Source: Bacteroides congonensis
GTDB lineage: Bacteria > Bacteroidota > Bacteroidia > Bacteroidales > Bacteroidaceae
Assembly (NCBI RefSeq): GCF_900130125.1
Contig: NZ_FQXY01000008.1
Span: 512,301-576,300 of the forward strand
DNA: 64,000 nucleotides
Reading direction: 5' to 3'
Shown here: positions 45,579-55,561 of the stretch, piece after piece
Layout: each line of letters starts with the position of its first letter
Numbering within the stretch: position 1 is the first letter of the stretch
Notes under the pieces: generated by a model
Database searches by the model: none
Seen by the model: the letters and a program-made list of their open reading frames with translations, nothing else
Told to the model about the DNA's origin: nothing
Position numbers and translations under genes: made by a program

Positions 45579-46499
45579 TTATCTCGGGCGTATTGGCAAA
45601 AAAGAACGAGGTGGAGCAATGGTAGGGCCACCGCTGTAATCACCACCACCGTGTTTGTCAAATATGACATTGCGTAGTACTTCGTACAGAACTCCGCCTA
45701 CATCCAGACCAAGTTTGAAATTATTCTTGAAGCGATAGGTGGGAATAACAACAGGAACTGTCTCCCAACGTCCTCTCATAGCATCGTAATAACGTTGTAC
45801 TCCCATCTCCATATTGAAGCGGTCGGACATATCGATGGACATGGTAGCTCCATAACTGTGAGTACTCATTCCGTAAGAATTGCCGATGTCATATGAGCCG
45901 AATACCTTGAAAGCAACACGGTCGGAAGCGTGATAGAGCAGAGCGCCCGAAGTGCTGAATGCCTGTCCGGTGAAATGCATCATGTTTATTTTCATTGCAT
46001 TAGCCTGAAGTTGTAATTCAAACCTGTCATTGAAGATGTGCTGATAACCCAACGAAGCATTGTTGAAAAGTCCGATGCCCGGCACACTCGTTTGCTTGCC
46101 CGAGCCGAATACTGCTCCGTGAGGGAATTGCATTAATATGCCGCTTGTATTGTAATCACCTTTGAAGAGTGGAGAAGGATTTATCTGATAAGGCAGATAG
46201 ATTTCTCCTTTATGTGAAAAATCGGGTGGAAAGTAAAACAGCTGTTTGGACAAATTCGGAGAAGAAGTGTCCTTGAACTTTGAAGGCGGGAACAAATCAG
46301 GCGTGGCATATTGAAACAAATCAGGTGTAGCATGTTGAAACAATATACCTTCCGGTTGTTTTAGCAAATCATTACGAATAATGCGGGTACTGTCAATCCC
46401 TTCCTGTGCAGAGAGCAACTGCGGAATGGAAGACAGCAGAAGGAGCAAACCCAGGAAAATTGGAAACCGTGAAATGCTAATCTTTTGTTTCATACGCAT
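45579..46499 (-). CDS. Exported protein of unknown function, probably outer-membrane associated
   Basis: 306 residues. Signal peptide ending LLSAQ near residue 31; the start could also be two codons later. Residues ~50-70 contain an eight-residue near-duplication (FQHATPDL, FQYATPDL), visible in DNA as a 24-bp tandem copy. The middle and C-terminal parts have alternating strands (VFGSGKQTSVPGIGLFNNASLGYQ, ELQLQANAMKINMM, VAFKVFGSYDIGN, RFNMEMGVQRYYD) suggesting a small beta-barrel, and a Pro/Arg-rich tail. I do not recognise the family. Confidence 0.75.
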   Translation of the reverse strand: MRMKQKISISRFPIFLGLLLLLSSIPQLLSAQEGIDSTRIIRNDLLKQPEGILFQHATPDLFQYATPDLFPPSKFKDTSSPNLSKQLFYFPPDFSHKGEIYLPYQINPSPLFKGDYNTSGILMQFPHGAVFGSGKQTSVPGIGLFNNASLGYQHIFNDRFELQLQANAMKINMMHFTGQAFSTSGALLYHASDRVAFKVFGSYDIGNSYGMSTHSYGATMSIDMSDRFNMEMGVQRYYDAMRGRWETVPVVIPTYRFKNNFKLGLDVGGVLYEVLRNVIFDKHGGGDYSGGPTIAPPRSFLPIRPR

Positions 46500-46748
46500 T
46501 TGTCCTCTTCTTATAGTTTAGTAAATTCTTCTACCCACAAAAATAACGAAAGGAGAGTGGAATAACAAATAGTAAACAGCATTTCCTTCCAACGACAAGT
46601 TTTTTTAACTTGATGAACCTTGGAATAACCAAAGAAGTCCTCGGATAAATCCTTTATTTTCATTAAATTCGTCTTTCTTTCAGGCAATATTCACCAGGCA
46701 GTTGTTATTTATAGATAAGAGTATCAATTATTTAAACCAAAAAGAAAA

Positions 46749-47804
46749 ATGAAGAAAAATCTGGCGGTAGTTGTATTATTGTTGGTTGCTGCCTCTTTAG
46801 GGAGCATACAGCAGGTAGAGGCGTGTACACGTGCAGTGTATATCGGCCCGGAGCAAATGGTGGTAACCGGTCGTACGATGGACTGGAAAGAAGACTTACA
46901 CTCGAATCTCTATGTATTTCCACGTGGCATTCAGCGCACGGGACACAATAAGGAGAAAACGTTGAACTGGACGTCCAAGTATGGAAGTGTCATTGCAACT
47001 GGCTATGATATAGGAACTTGTGACGGAATGAATGAGAAAGGACTGGTAGCAAGTCTGCTGTTCCTGCCTGAAACGATTTATTCACTGCCGGGGGATACCC
47101 GGCCGGCGATGGGAATAAGTATTTGGACGCAGTATGTGCTTGATAATTTCGCGACAGTGCGTGAAGCTGTAGACGAACTGAAAAAGGAAACCTTCCGTAT
47201 CGACGCTCCCCGTCTGCCGAATGGCTCGGAATCGACTCTGCACCTCGCTATTACCGATGAAACAGGAAATACTGCCATATTGGAATATTTGGACGGAAAA
47301 CTAAGCATCCATGAAGGAAAAGAATACCAGGTGATGACAAACTCTCCCCGCTACGAATATCAGTTAGCTATCAACGACTACTGGAAAGAGGTGGGTGGCC
47401 TGCAAATGCTTCCGGGTACAAACCGTTCAAGCGACCGCTTTGTACGTGCTTCTTTCTATATTCATGCCATTCCACAAACCTCGGATGCTAAAATCGCCAT
47501 CCCGAGTGTATTGAGTGTAATGCGCAATGTCTCCGTCCCGTTCGGAATCTCTACTCCCGATAAACCTCATATTTCTTCTACCCGTTGGCGTACCGTCTCC
47601 GACCAAAAGAATAAGGTCTATTATTTTGAATCGACCTTAACTCCGAATTTGTTTTGGCTGGATTTGAAGAAGATTGATTTCAGCCCGAAAGCTAGTATAA
47701 AGAAGCTGTCTTTGGCAAATGGTGAGATTTATGCAGGTGACGCTGTGAAGGATTTGAAAGACAGCAAATCGTTTACTTTCCTTTTTCAGACTCCGGTGAT
47801 GTAA
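46749..47804 (+). CDS. bsh: Choloylglycine (bile salt) hydrolase, Ntn family
   Basis: 351 residues. Signal peptide followed directly by the nucleophile: VEACTRAVY, Cys26, which becomes N-terminal after cleavage as Ntn hydrolases require. GRTMDW (Arg and Asp of the active site), CDGMNEKGLVASLL, the VMTNSPRYEYQ Asn region and TNRSSDRFVRA (Arg) complete the family signature. It deconjugates glycine- or taurine-bile acids in the periplasm. Penicillin V acylases share the fold, so exact substrate is not fixed by sequence; the characterised B. thetaiotaomicron enzyme BT2086 is a bile salt hydrolase and I believe it lies in this genomic neighbourhood. Confidence 0.88.
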   Translation: MKKNLAVVVLLLVAASLGSIQQVEACTRAVYIGPEQMVVTGRTMDWKEDLHSNLYVFPRGIQRTGHNKEKTLNWTSKYGSVIATGYDIGTCDGMNEKGLVASLLFLPETIYSLPGDTRPAMGISIWTQYVLDNFATVREAVDELKKETFRIDAPRLPNGSESTLHLAITDETGNTAILEYLDGKLSIHEGKEYQVMTNSPRYEYQLAINDYWKEVGGLQMLPGTNRSSDRFVRASFYIHAIPQTSDAKIAIPSVLSVMRNVSVPFGISTPDKPHISSTRWRTVSDQKNKVYYFESTLTPNLFWLDLKKIDFSPKASIKKLSLANGEIYAGDAVKDLKDSKSFTFLFQTPVM

Positions 47805-47840
47805 ATAACGTCTGTTCGATGTAAGGGTTATCTGTAAAAT

Positions 47841-47894
47841 AAAGAAGAACGGTGGACAAGTGCTTGAATGCAAGCCTGTCCATCGTTCTTCTTT
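47841..47894. terminator. Bidirectional terminator
   Basis: 18-bp stem (47841-47858 with 47877-47894, one G-T pair) with core AACGGTGGACA / TGTCCATCGTT, between converging bsh and dipeptidase genes. Confidence 0.8.
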
Positions 47895-47924
47895 TATTCT
47901 TTCTATTGGCTGTATATTATATTT

Positions 47925-49289
47925 TTAGAGTCTTGCATATTCCTTGTGGAACTCAACCACCGCTTCGATACCTTTACGGAAAATATCAAGTGAAAAGTTC
48001 TCGTTCGGCGAATGAATAGCATCCGATTCAAGTCCGAATCCCATCAATACGGTTTTGATACCCAAGACTTGTTCAAAAGTGGAGATGATAGGAATACTGC
48101 CACCGCGACGCACTGCCAACGGTTTCTTTCCGAAAGCAATTTCGAAACCTTTCTCTGCCGCCTGATAAGCAGGAAGAGAGATAGGACAGACATATCCCTG
48201 TCCGCCATGCATCGGGGTAACTTTCACCTGCACCGTATCGGGAGCGATGCTGCGGATATAATCAGCAAACATTTGAGAAATCTTATGGTGATCCTGATGC
48301 GGAACCAATCGGCAGGAAACTTTGGCGTAAGCCTTTGACGGAAGTACGGTCTTTGAGCCTTCTCCCGTATATCCGCCCCATATGCCGCACACATCAAAAG
48401 ACGGACGGCAACTGTTACGTTCCAGTGTGCTATATCCTTTCTCTCCGAACACTTCCTTCACGCCGATTGCCTCTTTATATTTCTTTTCATCGAAAGGAAT
48501 ATGTGCAATCATTTCCCGTTCGGCTTGCGGAACTTCTTTCACATCGTCATAGAAGCCGGGAACGGCAATCCGTCCGTCGGCATCCGTCACTTTGCTGATA
48601 ATCTGGCAAAGCGTATTGATGGGGTTGGCTACCGCGCCGCCGAAGTGTCCTGAATGTAAGTCACGATTCGGGCCGGTCACTTCTATTTCCCAGTAAGCCA
48701 GTCCGCGCAGACCGGTAGTCAGCGAAGGAAGTTCAGCTCCCAGCATACTCGTGTCCGAGACGAGGATTACGTCTGCTTTCAACAGTTCTTTGTGTTCTTC
48801 GCAGAAGGATTCCAAACTCGGAGAACCGATTTCCTCTTCCCCCTCAAAGATAAACTTCACATTATTCTTTAATAACTCGTTTTTGAGAAGATATTCGAAA
48901 GCCTTCACCTGAATGAAAGATTGTCCTTTATCATCATCCGCGCCACGTGCCCAAATATGTCCGTCACGTATTTCCGGTTCGAATGGCTGGCTTTTCCAGA
49001 GTTCCAATGGTTCGGCAGGCATTACGTCGTAGTGGGCGTAGACTAAAACAGTCTTGGCATTCGGGTCTACTATTTTCTGTGCAAAGACAATCGGATTGCC
49101 TTTGGAGGGCATTACCAATGCTTCATCCACTCCGGCTTCCAGTAATAGTTGTGCCCAACGCTCTGCGCATGCCAACATATCGTCATGATGTTCGGGCAGT
49201 GCGCTGATACTCGGAATACGGATAAGGCTGAACAAGTCTTCCATTATCTTTGGCTCGTTCGCTGTAATATATTTCTGAATTTCGTTCAT
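47925..49289 (-). CDS. M20 family metallodipeptidase
   Basis: 454 residues from the ATG at 49289; the frame extends upstream into aroC, but MNEIQKYI matches the family start and avoids overlap. Motifs: VLVYAHYDVMP near residue 85 (His-x-Asp zinc ligands), ARGADDDKGQ near residue 118, FEGEEEIGSPSL near residue 153 (catalytic Glu), DLHSGHFGG near residue 217, and RRGGSIPI near residue 400. Cytoplasmic carboxypeptidase/dipeptidase with a dimerisation domain in the middle. 19 bp downstream of aroC, so probably cotranscribed. Confidence 0.92.
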   Translation of the reverse strand: MNEIQKYITANEPKIMEDLFSLIRIPSISALPEHHDDMLACAERWAQLLLEAGVDEALVMPSKGNPIVFAQKIVDPNAKTVLVYAHYDVMPAEPLELWKSQPFEPEIRDGHIWARGADDDKGQSFIQVKAFEYLLKNELLKNNVKFIFEGEEEIGSPSLESFCEEHKELLKADVILVSDTSMLGAELPSLTTGLRGLAYWEIEVTGPNRDLHSGHFGGAVANPINTLCQIISKVTDADGRIAVPGFYDDVKEVPQAEREMIAHIPFDEKKYKEAIGVKEVFGEKGYSTLERNSCRPSFDVCGIWGGYTGEGSKTVLPSKAYAKVSCRLVPHQDHHKISQMFADYIRSIAPDTVQVKVTPMHGGQGYVCPISLPAYQAAEKGFEIAFGKKPLAVRRGGSIPIISTFEQVLGIKTVLMGFGLESDAIHSPNENFSLDIFRKGIEAVVEFHKEYARL

Positions 49290-49308
49290 ATTGAATCGTT
49301 TGCTGATA

Positions 49309-50385
49309 TTAAAGCTGCGTGGTCTTATCCAGCAGGTAATAGTCAAGTATCGTCATGGCAGCCATCGCTTCCACGATAGGCACGGCACGCGGCAGTACAC
49401 AGGCATCATGACGTCCGCGGGCTTTCAGCGTCGTGTCCACACCGTCGATGTTGACCGTCTCCTGTTCCATTAATATAGTAGCAATCGGTTTGAAAACTAC
49501 CCGGAAGTAAATATCCTGTCCGTTGCTCAGCCCGCCCTGGATACCACCGGAGTGGTTGGTATGCGTTTCGATTCGTCCGTTGTTGTTGAAGAAAACATCG
49601 TTCTGTTCCGAACCTTTCATCTTCAGTCCCTTGAATCCTTCGCCGTATTCGAATGCTTTGGCAGCGTTGATACTTAGCATGGCATTGCCCAGGGCAGCAT
49701 GAAGTTTGCCGAAAACAGGTTGTCCCAGTCCGATGGGGCATCCTTTGATGACACAGGTCAGCGTGCCGCCGATGGTGTCGCCTTCCCCTTTCACCTTGTA
49801 GATAAGGTCTGCCATTTCCTTCGCCTTTTCCGGGTCCGGGCAACGTACGTCGTTGCTTTCTATCAGGTCAAGGTCATAATCGGAATAGCTGCCTTCCAGT
49901 TTGATAGCGCCTACCTGCGAGGTATAAGCGGTGATGCTGACTCCCAACTGGCGGAGTGCCAATTTGGCCAAAGCACCGGCTACAACGCGCGAAATTGTCT
50001 CGCGTGCCGAAGAACGTCCGCCACCGCGGTAGTCACGGATTCCATACTTCACGGTGTAAGTATAGTCAGCGTGTGAAGGACGATATACATTTCTCAGATT
50101 GTTGTAGTCACTAGAGTGCTGATTCTCGTTCCATACGATAAAACCGATAGGGCATCCGGTGGATTTACCTTCGAAAATACCGGAGAGAAACTCCACTTTA
50201 TCAGCTTCTTTACGTGGTGTGGTAAGGATAGATTGTCCCGGACGGCGGCGATTCAGTTCTTGCTGTACAAATTCTTCGTCGATGGTGATTCCTGCAGGAA
50301 AACCGTCAATCACTCCCCCAACTCCTTTTCCATGAGACTCACCGAAACTTGTGAGCCGAAAGATATTGCCAAATGAATTAAACAT
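49309..50385 (-). CDS. aroC: Chorismate synthase
   Basis: 358 residues. [20 protein letters not shown] near residue 13, [17 protein letters not shown] [13 protein letters not shown] near residue 115 and [14 protein letters not shown] near residue 320 are the AroC signatures. Uses reduced FMN to convert EPSP to chorismate, last step of the shikimate pathway. A minus-strand TATATTTG box (50422-50415) lies 30 bp before the start. Confidence 0.96.
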   Translation of the reverse strand: MFNSFGNIFRLTSFGESHGKGVGGVIDGFPAGITIDEEFVQQELNRRRPGQSILTTPRKEADKVEFLSGIFEGKSTGCPIGFIVWNENQHSSDYNNLRNVYRPSHADYTYTVKYGIRDYRGGGRSSARETISRVVAGALAKLALRQLGVSITAYTSQVGAIKLEGSYSDYDLDLIESNDVRCPDPEKAKEMADLIYKVKGEGDTIGGTLTCVIKGCPIGLGQPVFGKLHAALGNAMLSINAAKAFEYGEGFKGLKMKGSEQNDVFFNNNGRIETHTNHSGGIQGGLSNGQDIYFRVVFKPIATILMEQETVNIDGVDTTLKARGRHDACVLPRAVPIVEAMAAMTILDYYLLDKTTQL

Positions 50386-50545
50386 AGTCGTGGCTTTTTT
50401 AAAATTACTGTATGCAAATATAACAAAGTTTTCGGTAAGATTGTTGTGAACTCAAAATATCTTCAAAAAAGGAAGCATATTGAACCTTTTTTCTTCAATT
50501 CGGTTTATAAATGGCGATTTTATATAATAACTTAACTGAAGACGT

Positions 50546-51112
50546 ATGAAAAAGAATCTATTGTATTTATTGGCATTTGTATGTTCCGTCACTCTCTTTT
50601 CTGCTTGTAGCAGCGATGACGACGACGATAGCAAGAACAACAACGGTAACGAACCCGGTGAGGAAGCGGTAATAACAGCTCCCGATGTAGTAGGGACTTA
50701 CTGGGGAAACCTGAATATTTCCATGATAGCGGATGGTTCCGACCAAGAGACTGTCATTGCTGACGGACTGCCTAAGTTTATCACATTCTCGCAGGTCAGC
50801 GATACGGAAATAAAAATAGAACTGAAGGACTTTGAATTGTTCCTGAACGGGCAGATATTGAAATTCGGGGATATTGTGATAGATAAATGTACGGTGAAGA
50901 AGGAAGAAGGCGTCTCCGGTTTTACGGGACAACAAGACCTTACCTTCCAAGGAGATGCCGCTGCTCTGGGGACTTGCAACGCTACCGTAGCGGGAACGGT
51001 GGAAGATATGGATGCGAATATGACTATCAACGTGAAAGTGCCTGCATTGCAACAGACAGTGAAAGTTACTTTCCTGGGTGTGAAACAGGTGGAGAACCCT
51101 GATAAAAACTGA
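50546..51112 (+). CDS. Lipoprotein with calycin-like domain
   Basis: 188 residues. Lipobox LFSAC near residue 21 and a long SSDDDDD spacer typical of surface export. Residues ~45-185 form one beta-rich domain (VVGTYWGNLNISM, FITFSQVSDTEIKIEL, LTFQGDAAALGTCNATVAGTV, TINVKVPALQQTVKVTF), fitting the calycin-like family PF13944. Function unknown. Divergent neighbours are aroC and, beyond a terminator, two converging envelope-protein genes (beta-barrel and PCMD). Confidence 0.8.
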   Translation: MKKNLLYLLAFVCSVTLFSACSSDDDDDSKNNNGNEPGEEAVITAPDVVGTYWGNLNISMIADGSDQETVIADGLPKFITFSQVSDTEIKIELKDFELFLNGQILKFGDIVIDKCTVKKEEGVSGFTGQQDLTFQGDAAALGTCNATVAGTVEDMDANMTINVKVPALQQTVKVTFLGVKQVENPDKN

Positions 51113-51130
51113 TCTTGTAGAAATAAAAGC

Positions 51131-51168
51131 GGGGCTGCCTGAAGAAGAAATATCGTTCAGGCAGCCCC
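51131..51168. terminator. Terminator with C-tract
   Basis: 13-bp stem GGGGCTGCCTGAA / TTCAGGCAGCCCC, followed by an unusual run of Cs then TTTTTAAT. Separates converging genes. Confidence 0.8.
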
Positions 51169-51199
51169 CCCCTTTTTAATTTAAAACATATACATTTCC

Positions 51200-51985
51200 T
51201 TAGAATGCATATCCGAAACCAATATTCAAATAGATAGGATACATGGCGAAAGTAATCGTGTGAAAATCATCTTTGAAAATATTATTCAGTCCCCAAGTGA
51301 GGTCTGCATACACATTGAGATGCTTGAACGCTCTCCATCCGGCTCCTACCTGCAATCCCCACTGGAAATGTCGTAAGTCGTCGGAGAAATCATAAGTCGC
51401 AATCTTTCCGTCCGTAAATTCCACTTTAGGCCCGGTAGGGTCGTCCTCACGCAAATACCCTTCGTACACATGTCCCGAAAACTCTCTTGAAAGAATATAG
51501 GAGAAGTAAGGGCCTGCCTTTATATTCCATCGGTCAGTCAGTTTGTAAGTCGCCATTAAAGGAATAGTCAGCCCCGCGGTATGTACTTTGGTTTTCACTC
51601 CGCCCGTCCATACGCCGCTGATTCTTTCACCGCCTTGTCCGAGAATCTCCATATTGTAATTCTTTACGGTAGCTTCGGTCGTCATCGCCTTGTTCTCAAG
51701 GCGCAACCCGACGATGATACCCAGTTTGTTTTGAACAGCCACCCATTTGGTAACTTCGCCGCCGATAGTAATGGCAAGCGTCGGATTATAACCGTCGATT
51801 GAACGGATTTCCACGGGCAAGGGAAGCGGTGCTGTGCCACCGATGCTGAATCCTGCCTTTATTTCATATTCCAGTCCGCGAAGGGCGGAACGGATAAGCG
51901 TTTCATTTCTGTCCACTTGCGAATACCCCGGCAAGGCTATTCCCATGCAAGCGAGAAAACTGAATATATAAGGATAAATTTTCAT
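51200..51985 (-). CDS. Outer-membrane beta-barrel (porin-like) protein
   Basis: 261 residues. Signal peptide ending PGYSQ near residue 22. Strands alternate through EYEIKAGFSIGG, TLAITIGGEVTKW, KLGIIVGLRLEN, LTIPLMATYKLTDRWNIKAG, WGLQVGAGWRAFKHLNVYAD and a final YLNIGFGYAF whose terminal Phe is the barrel-insertion signal. Fits the small PorT/OMP_b-brl_2 type. It is 40 bp downstream of the PCMD gene and probably in the same transcript. Confidence 0.82.
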   Translation of the reverse strand: MKIYPYIFSFLACMGIALPGYSQVDRNETLIRSALRGLEYEIKAGFSIGGTAPLPLPVEIRSIDGYNPTLAITIGGEVTKWVAVQNKLGIIVGLRLENKAMTTEATVKNYNMEILGQGGERISGVWTGGVKTKVHTAGLTIPLMATYKLTDRWNIKAGPYFSYILSREFSGHVYEGYLREDDPTGPKVEFTDGKIATYDFSDDLRHFQWGLQVGAGWRAFKHLNVYADLTWGLNNIFKDDFHTITFAMYPIYLNIGFGYAF

Positions 51986-52025
51986 CTTTCTGTCTATTAT
52001 AAAATTAATTTTTCCGGGTAATGGA

Positions 52026-53111
52026 TTAATTCTCCGAGTGATAGATTAATTCGACTTCATCAATCAGTAAAGTACTTCCGATAGCTCCGTTGAAGTATGC
52101 CCCTTCCAGGCTTGATGTAAATACGATAGCAACATTATATTTTCCATTCTTCAACTTTTCCTTATCAATGAACTTACCGGGCAGGGTAGTGAAGGGAAGT
52201 TTGAAATATGTCCATTCATCTGTCTCCTTAGCGTTGTCAATACGAGCTATCGAAACCAGATTCGGACTGGTGAACGCGTTGCTTCCATCAAGTGTAGGGA
52301 CAGATTCAGTCGTTTCGTACATAATGGCATATATATCGCATATGTCACGTTTTCCATCTACTTCCTTACCTCCTTCCGTGAATTTATCTCCCGCCTTGTA
52401 TTTATAATACCCGGCCAGATAAGTCGGCACATACCGGAAAGGAAGTCCGAACTTCGTAGCTTGCAACGGATTGCTCATTGCATTGCCCACATCGAAAGAA
52501 CCGATAAACAGATTCCCGGCAGCAATAGGCATACCCATCAAACTCCCGAAGAATCCCGTACTGCGTGTCACCAAAGAAAGGCATTTTCCTTCTTTACCTT
52601 CCGTCACCTGGAAAGTGGGGTAGTCATCAGCCGTCTTGGGTACTCCGGTCATGGCATAGCCGGCATTTCCGCTTGCCCATTCCATTACTACTTTATCACC
52701 CTCACGCTCCACGAAGATGTAATACTTCTTTCCGCCCAAAGTATCCTCGAATTGATAATTGGTGGCAAGCTCCGTATCAATGACGGACACCGTATATGTC
52801 TTTCTCCAAACGCCATCGGCGGCTGTGACGATATATTTCTGAGGAGAATTAAAATCATGTACCGTCCCGCTTTGCGGGCTGATTGTTGCCCACTGTGTCA
52901 GGACAAATTCCGGCGCAAGTGCCGAAACATCCGTTCCCGGCCCGACAAAGAGAGTTACTGAATTATTGTTGATGATAGGACTAGTAGTCATTACCACATC
53001 AGGCAGTATGCAACTGAGAATATCTGCCTCTGCATTGGGAGCTTCGTCGCGAATACAAGAAGACGAAATAATAGCTAATAGCAAATAGAAAATCACGTGT
53101 TTTGCTTTCAT
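52026..53111 (-). CDS. PCMD-domain lipoprotein with DUF5018-like N-terminus
   Basis: 361 residues. Lipobox SSSC near residue 19. Residues ~30-110 form a DUF5018-like beta domain (ALAPEFVLTQWATISPQSGT, KTYTVSVID), the same type as the N-terminus of the solenoid lipoprotein at 18493-20346. Residues ~120-360 match PCMD (PF13201, putative carbohydrate metabolism domain): YQFEDTLGGKKYYIFVE, GNAGYAMTG, FIGSFDVGNAM, GKYNVAIVFTSS and STLLIDEVELIY, a jelly-roll-like fold. Function unproven; likely a surface glycan-contact protein. Confidence 0.85.
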   Translation of the reverse strand: MKAKHVIFYLLLAIISSSCIRDEAPNAEADILSCILPDVVMTTSPIINNNSVTLFVGPGTDVSALAPEFVLTQWATISPQSGTVHDFNSPQKYIVTAADGVWRKTYTVSVIDTELATNYQFEDTLGGKKYYIFVEREGDKVVMEWASGNAGYAMTGVPKTADDYPTFQVTEGKEGKCLSLVTRSTGFFGSLMGMPIAAGNLFIGSFDVGNAMSNPLQATKFGLPFRYVPTYLAGYYKYKAGDKFTEGGKEVDGKRDICDIYAIMYETTESVPTLDGSNAFTSPNLVSIARIDNAKETDEWTYFKLPFTTLPGKFIDKEKLKNGKYNVAIVFTSSLEGAYFNGAIGSTLLIDEVELIYHSEN

Positions 53112-53248
53112 TTTTCTTTATTCTTGCTGTTAAAGTTGGATTATCACAAGAATTTATAACAAAATGTGATTTTATTTGTTCACTAAGTTGTGTAGGATAG
53201 AAAAGAATTTTCTATTTTTGTGGAAACATTCATAGAAACAAAACTTAT

Positions 53249-54541
53249 ATGTTCATGACTGAGTCAGAAAGAAGGCAAATTATAGAGCTGGTTAAAAGAG
53301 AGGTGATTCCTGCCATCGGATGCACGGAGCCTATTGCAGTGGCACTTTGTGTTGCGAAAGCAGCCGAAATGCTGGGTGAGAAACCGGAGAAAATTGAAGT
53401 ATTGTTAAGTGCCAATATACTCAAGAATGCTATGGGAGTAGGAATCCCCGGCACGGGTATGGTAGGGCTTCCGATAGCTGTTGCCCTGGGCGCGTTAATC
53501 GGTAAGTCTGATTATCAACTGGAAGTATTGAGAGACTGTACGCCCGAAGCTGTAGCACAAGGTGAACAGTTCATCGCGGAAAAGAGAATCTGCATCTCCC
53601 TGAAAGAGGATATTACCGAAAAGCTCTACATCGAAGTCATTTGCAAAGCCGCAGGCAAAACCGCAAAAACCATTATTGCCGGCGGACACACTACCTTTAT
53701 ATATATAGCCAAAGACGGGCAAGTATTGCTCGACAAGCAACATACAGCCAGTGAAGAGGAAGAAGGCGCTTCTCCCGAACTGAACCTGCGTAAAGTCTAC
53801 GACTTCGCCCTGACCGCTCCACTGGATGAAATCCGTTTCATCCTCGACACCGCCCGCCTGAACAAAGCTGCCGCCGAACAAGCCTTCAAAGGTAACTACG
53901 GACATTGTTTGGGGAAAATGCTCCGTGGCACTTACGAACATAAAGTGATGGGCGATAGCGTATTTTGCCATATCCTCTCGTATACTTCAGCCGCCTGTGA
54001 TGCCCGAATGGCAGGAGCCATGATTCCGGTCATGAGCAACTCCGGCAGTGGTAATCAGGGAATATCCGCTACGCTTCCGGTAGTAGTCTTTGCCGAAGAA
54101 AACAACAAGAGCGAAGAAGAAATGATTCGTGCCCTGATGTTGAGCCATCTTACAGTTATCTATATCAAGCAAAGTTTGGGACGATTGTCCGCCCTGTGCG
54201 GTTGTGTGGTAGCCGCCACAGGTTCCAGTTGCGGAATCACCTGGTTGATGGGTGGCAACTATGACCAAGTTGCCTTTGCCGTTCAAAATATGATTGCGAA
54301 CCTGACGGGAATGATTTGTGACGGTGCCAAACCGAGTTGTGCCCTGAAGGTAACTACCGGAGTGTCAACAGCCGTCCTGTCTGCCATGATGGCGATGGAA
54401 GACCGTTGCGTGACTTCCGTAGAAGGTATTATTGATGAAGACGTGGATCAAAGCATCCGTAACCTGACAAGAATCGGCTCACAAGCCATGAATGAGACGG
54501 ATAAAATGGTGCTCGATATTATGACGCACAAAGGATGCTGA
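53249..54541 (+). CDS. L-serine dehydratase alpha / cysteine desulfidase-like protein (UPF0597)
   Basis: 430 residues; the start may instead be the ATG at 53255. Signatures: IPAIGCTEPIAVALCVAKA near residue 23, GIPGTGMVGLPIAVALG near residue 70, SNSGSGNQGISATLPV near residue 262, and LSALCGCVVAATGSSCGITW near residue 315. The Cys residues can hold an Fe-S cluster as in L-cysteine desulfidase and the YhaM family, which release sulfide or ammonia from cysteine or serine. A TATTTTTG box at 53213-53220 precedes it. Confidence 0.88.
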   Translation: MFMTESERRQIIELVKREVIPAIGCTEPIAVALCVAKAAEMLGEKPEKIEVLLSANILKNAMGVGIPGTGMVGLPIAVALGALIGKSDYQLEVLRDCTPEAVAQGEQFIAEKRICISLKEDITEKLYIEVICKAAGKTAKTIIAGGHTTFIYIAKDGQVLLDKQHTASEEEEGASPELNLRKVYDFALTAPLDEIRFILDTARLNKAAAEQAFKGNYGHCLGKMLRGTYEHKVMGDSVFCHILSYTSAACDARMAGAMIPVMSNSGSGNQGISATLPVVVFAEENNKSEEEMIRALMLSHLTVIYIKQSLGRLSALCGCVVAATGSSCGITWLMGGNYDQVAFAVQNMIANLTGMICDGAKPSCALKVTTGVSTAVLSAMMAMEDRCVTSVEGIIDEDVDQSIRNLTRIGSQAMNETDKMVLDIMTHKGC

Positions 54542-54585
54542 AACAAGAATAGTTGAATTAAGAGAATCTGCATTAAAGAGCAGCC

Positions 54586-54645
54586 AAGCTAAAGACTAAG
54601 CTAAGGAACAACCAAGTTAAAGAATAGTCAAGCTAAGGAATAACC
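54586..54645. repeat. 16-bp tandem repeat
   Basis: Three 16-bp units at 54598-54613, 54614-54629 and 54630-54645 of the type aagYtaaRgaaYaRYc, preceded by a shortened 12-bp copy at 54586-54597. They lie between the end of the dehydratase gene and its terminator. Confidence 0.8.
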
Positions 54646-54651
54646 AATAAA

Positions 54652-54690
54652 AAAATGGATAATGAAACCAAGAAGTTCATTATCCATTTT
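54652..54690. terminator. Bidirectional terminator
   Basis: 15-bp stem AAAATGGATAATGAA / TTCATTATCCATTTT, then ATTTTTATT, between converging genes. Confidence 0.85.
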
Positions 54691-54733
54691 ATTTTTATTG
54701 ACTGCTGTTATCAACAACAGCAATATCTCTTAA

Positions 54734-55315
54734 TTAGTGGCAGTGTCCGCCTTCGCAACCGCAATCGTCGCCGCATTCACCGTCGCCGCAACTGCCGCAT
54801 CCGCAACCGCAGCCACCTTCGCCACTCATCATTTTTACCAATTCCTGAATTTCTTCGTTAGTAGCAGGACGGCTTTCGATCACTTCGCCTTCAAAGATAA
54901 GGTCAGCGCCTGCCAACGGGTGGTTGAGGTCAACTACTACCACGTCCGGTTTGATTTCCACTACGCTTGCGTTCACGCGCTGGCCGTCACCGGTCATCAA
55001 AGGAACGATATTGCCTTCTTTGATACGTTCGCTGTCGAACTTACCATCGATTTCGAAGATATTTTTAGGAAGGTCAATCACGTGTTGTTCGTCATATTGA
55101 CCGTATGCTTTATCCGCTGCGATGGTAAACTCAAATTTATCACCTTTAGAAAGAGCAGCCACTTGATTCTCGAAATCCTCGAGTGTTGTTCCTAAACCTG
55201 AAATGAATTGAAAAGGGTGTTCCGCTTTTGCTTCTTCGAACAACTCTTTTTCACCATCTTCCATTGTATATAGTTTGTATGCAACGGTAATGTACTTGTT
55301 TTCTACTGTTTCCAT
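54734..55315 (-). CDS. slyD: FKBP-type peptidyl-prolyl isomerase SlyD
   Basis: 193 residues. FKBP core with an IF (insert-in-flap) domain: YKLYTMEDGEKELFEEA, HPFQFISGLGTTLEDFENQV, FEFTIAADKAYGQYDEQHVI, then VDLNHPLAGADLIFEGEVI. The C-terminus is Cys/Gly/His rich (GGCGCGCGSCGDGECGDDCG, ending GHCH), the nickel- and zinc-binding tail of SlyD. Folding helper and metallochaperone. A minus-strand TATCTTTG box at 55370-55363 lies upstream. Confidence 0.93.
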   Translation of the reverse strand: METVENKYITVAYKLYTMEDGEKELFEEAKAEHPFQFISGLGTTLEDFENQVAALSKGDKFEFTIAADKAYGQYDEQHVIDLPKNIFEIDGKFDSERIKEGNIVPLMTGDGQRVNASVVEIKPDVVVVDLNHPLAGADLIFEGEVIESRPATNEEIQELVKMMSGEGGCGCGCGSCGDGECGDDCGCEGGHCH

Positions 55316-55561
55316 CTGATATTTTATATTTCTAAATTAATAAATCCCGGGATACGGGTTGACAAAGATACGAATTATTTGCTTGTGCACGGACATAGGG
55401 AATGTAAATTTCAGATTATTAAGTGCTTTTGTTAGAAAGGTTCGGTGGGGACGATACTTGTATAATAGTTGTAAATTCAACCTTTAAGTGATAAAATAGA
55501 GAAATAATACCGCTGTTATCTTACAATTATTAGTTTTTATGTGATTTTTTTCTTCGATTTG

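Noticed and set aside
49290..49346. Upstream extension of the M20 dipeptidase
   Set aside because: Would overlap the end of aroC; the ATG at 49289 gives the usual family start.
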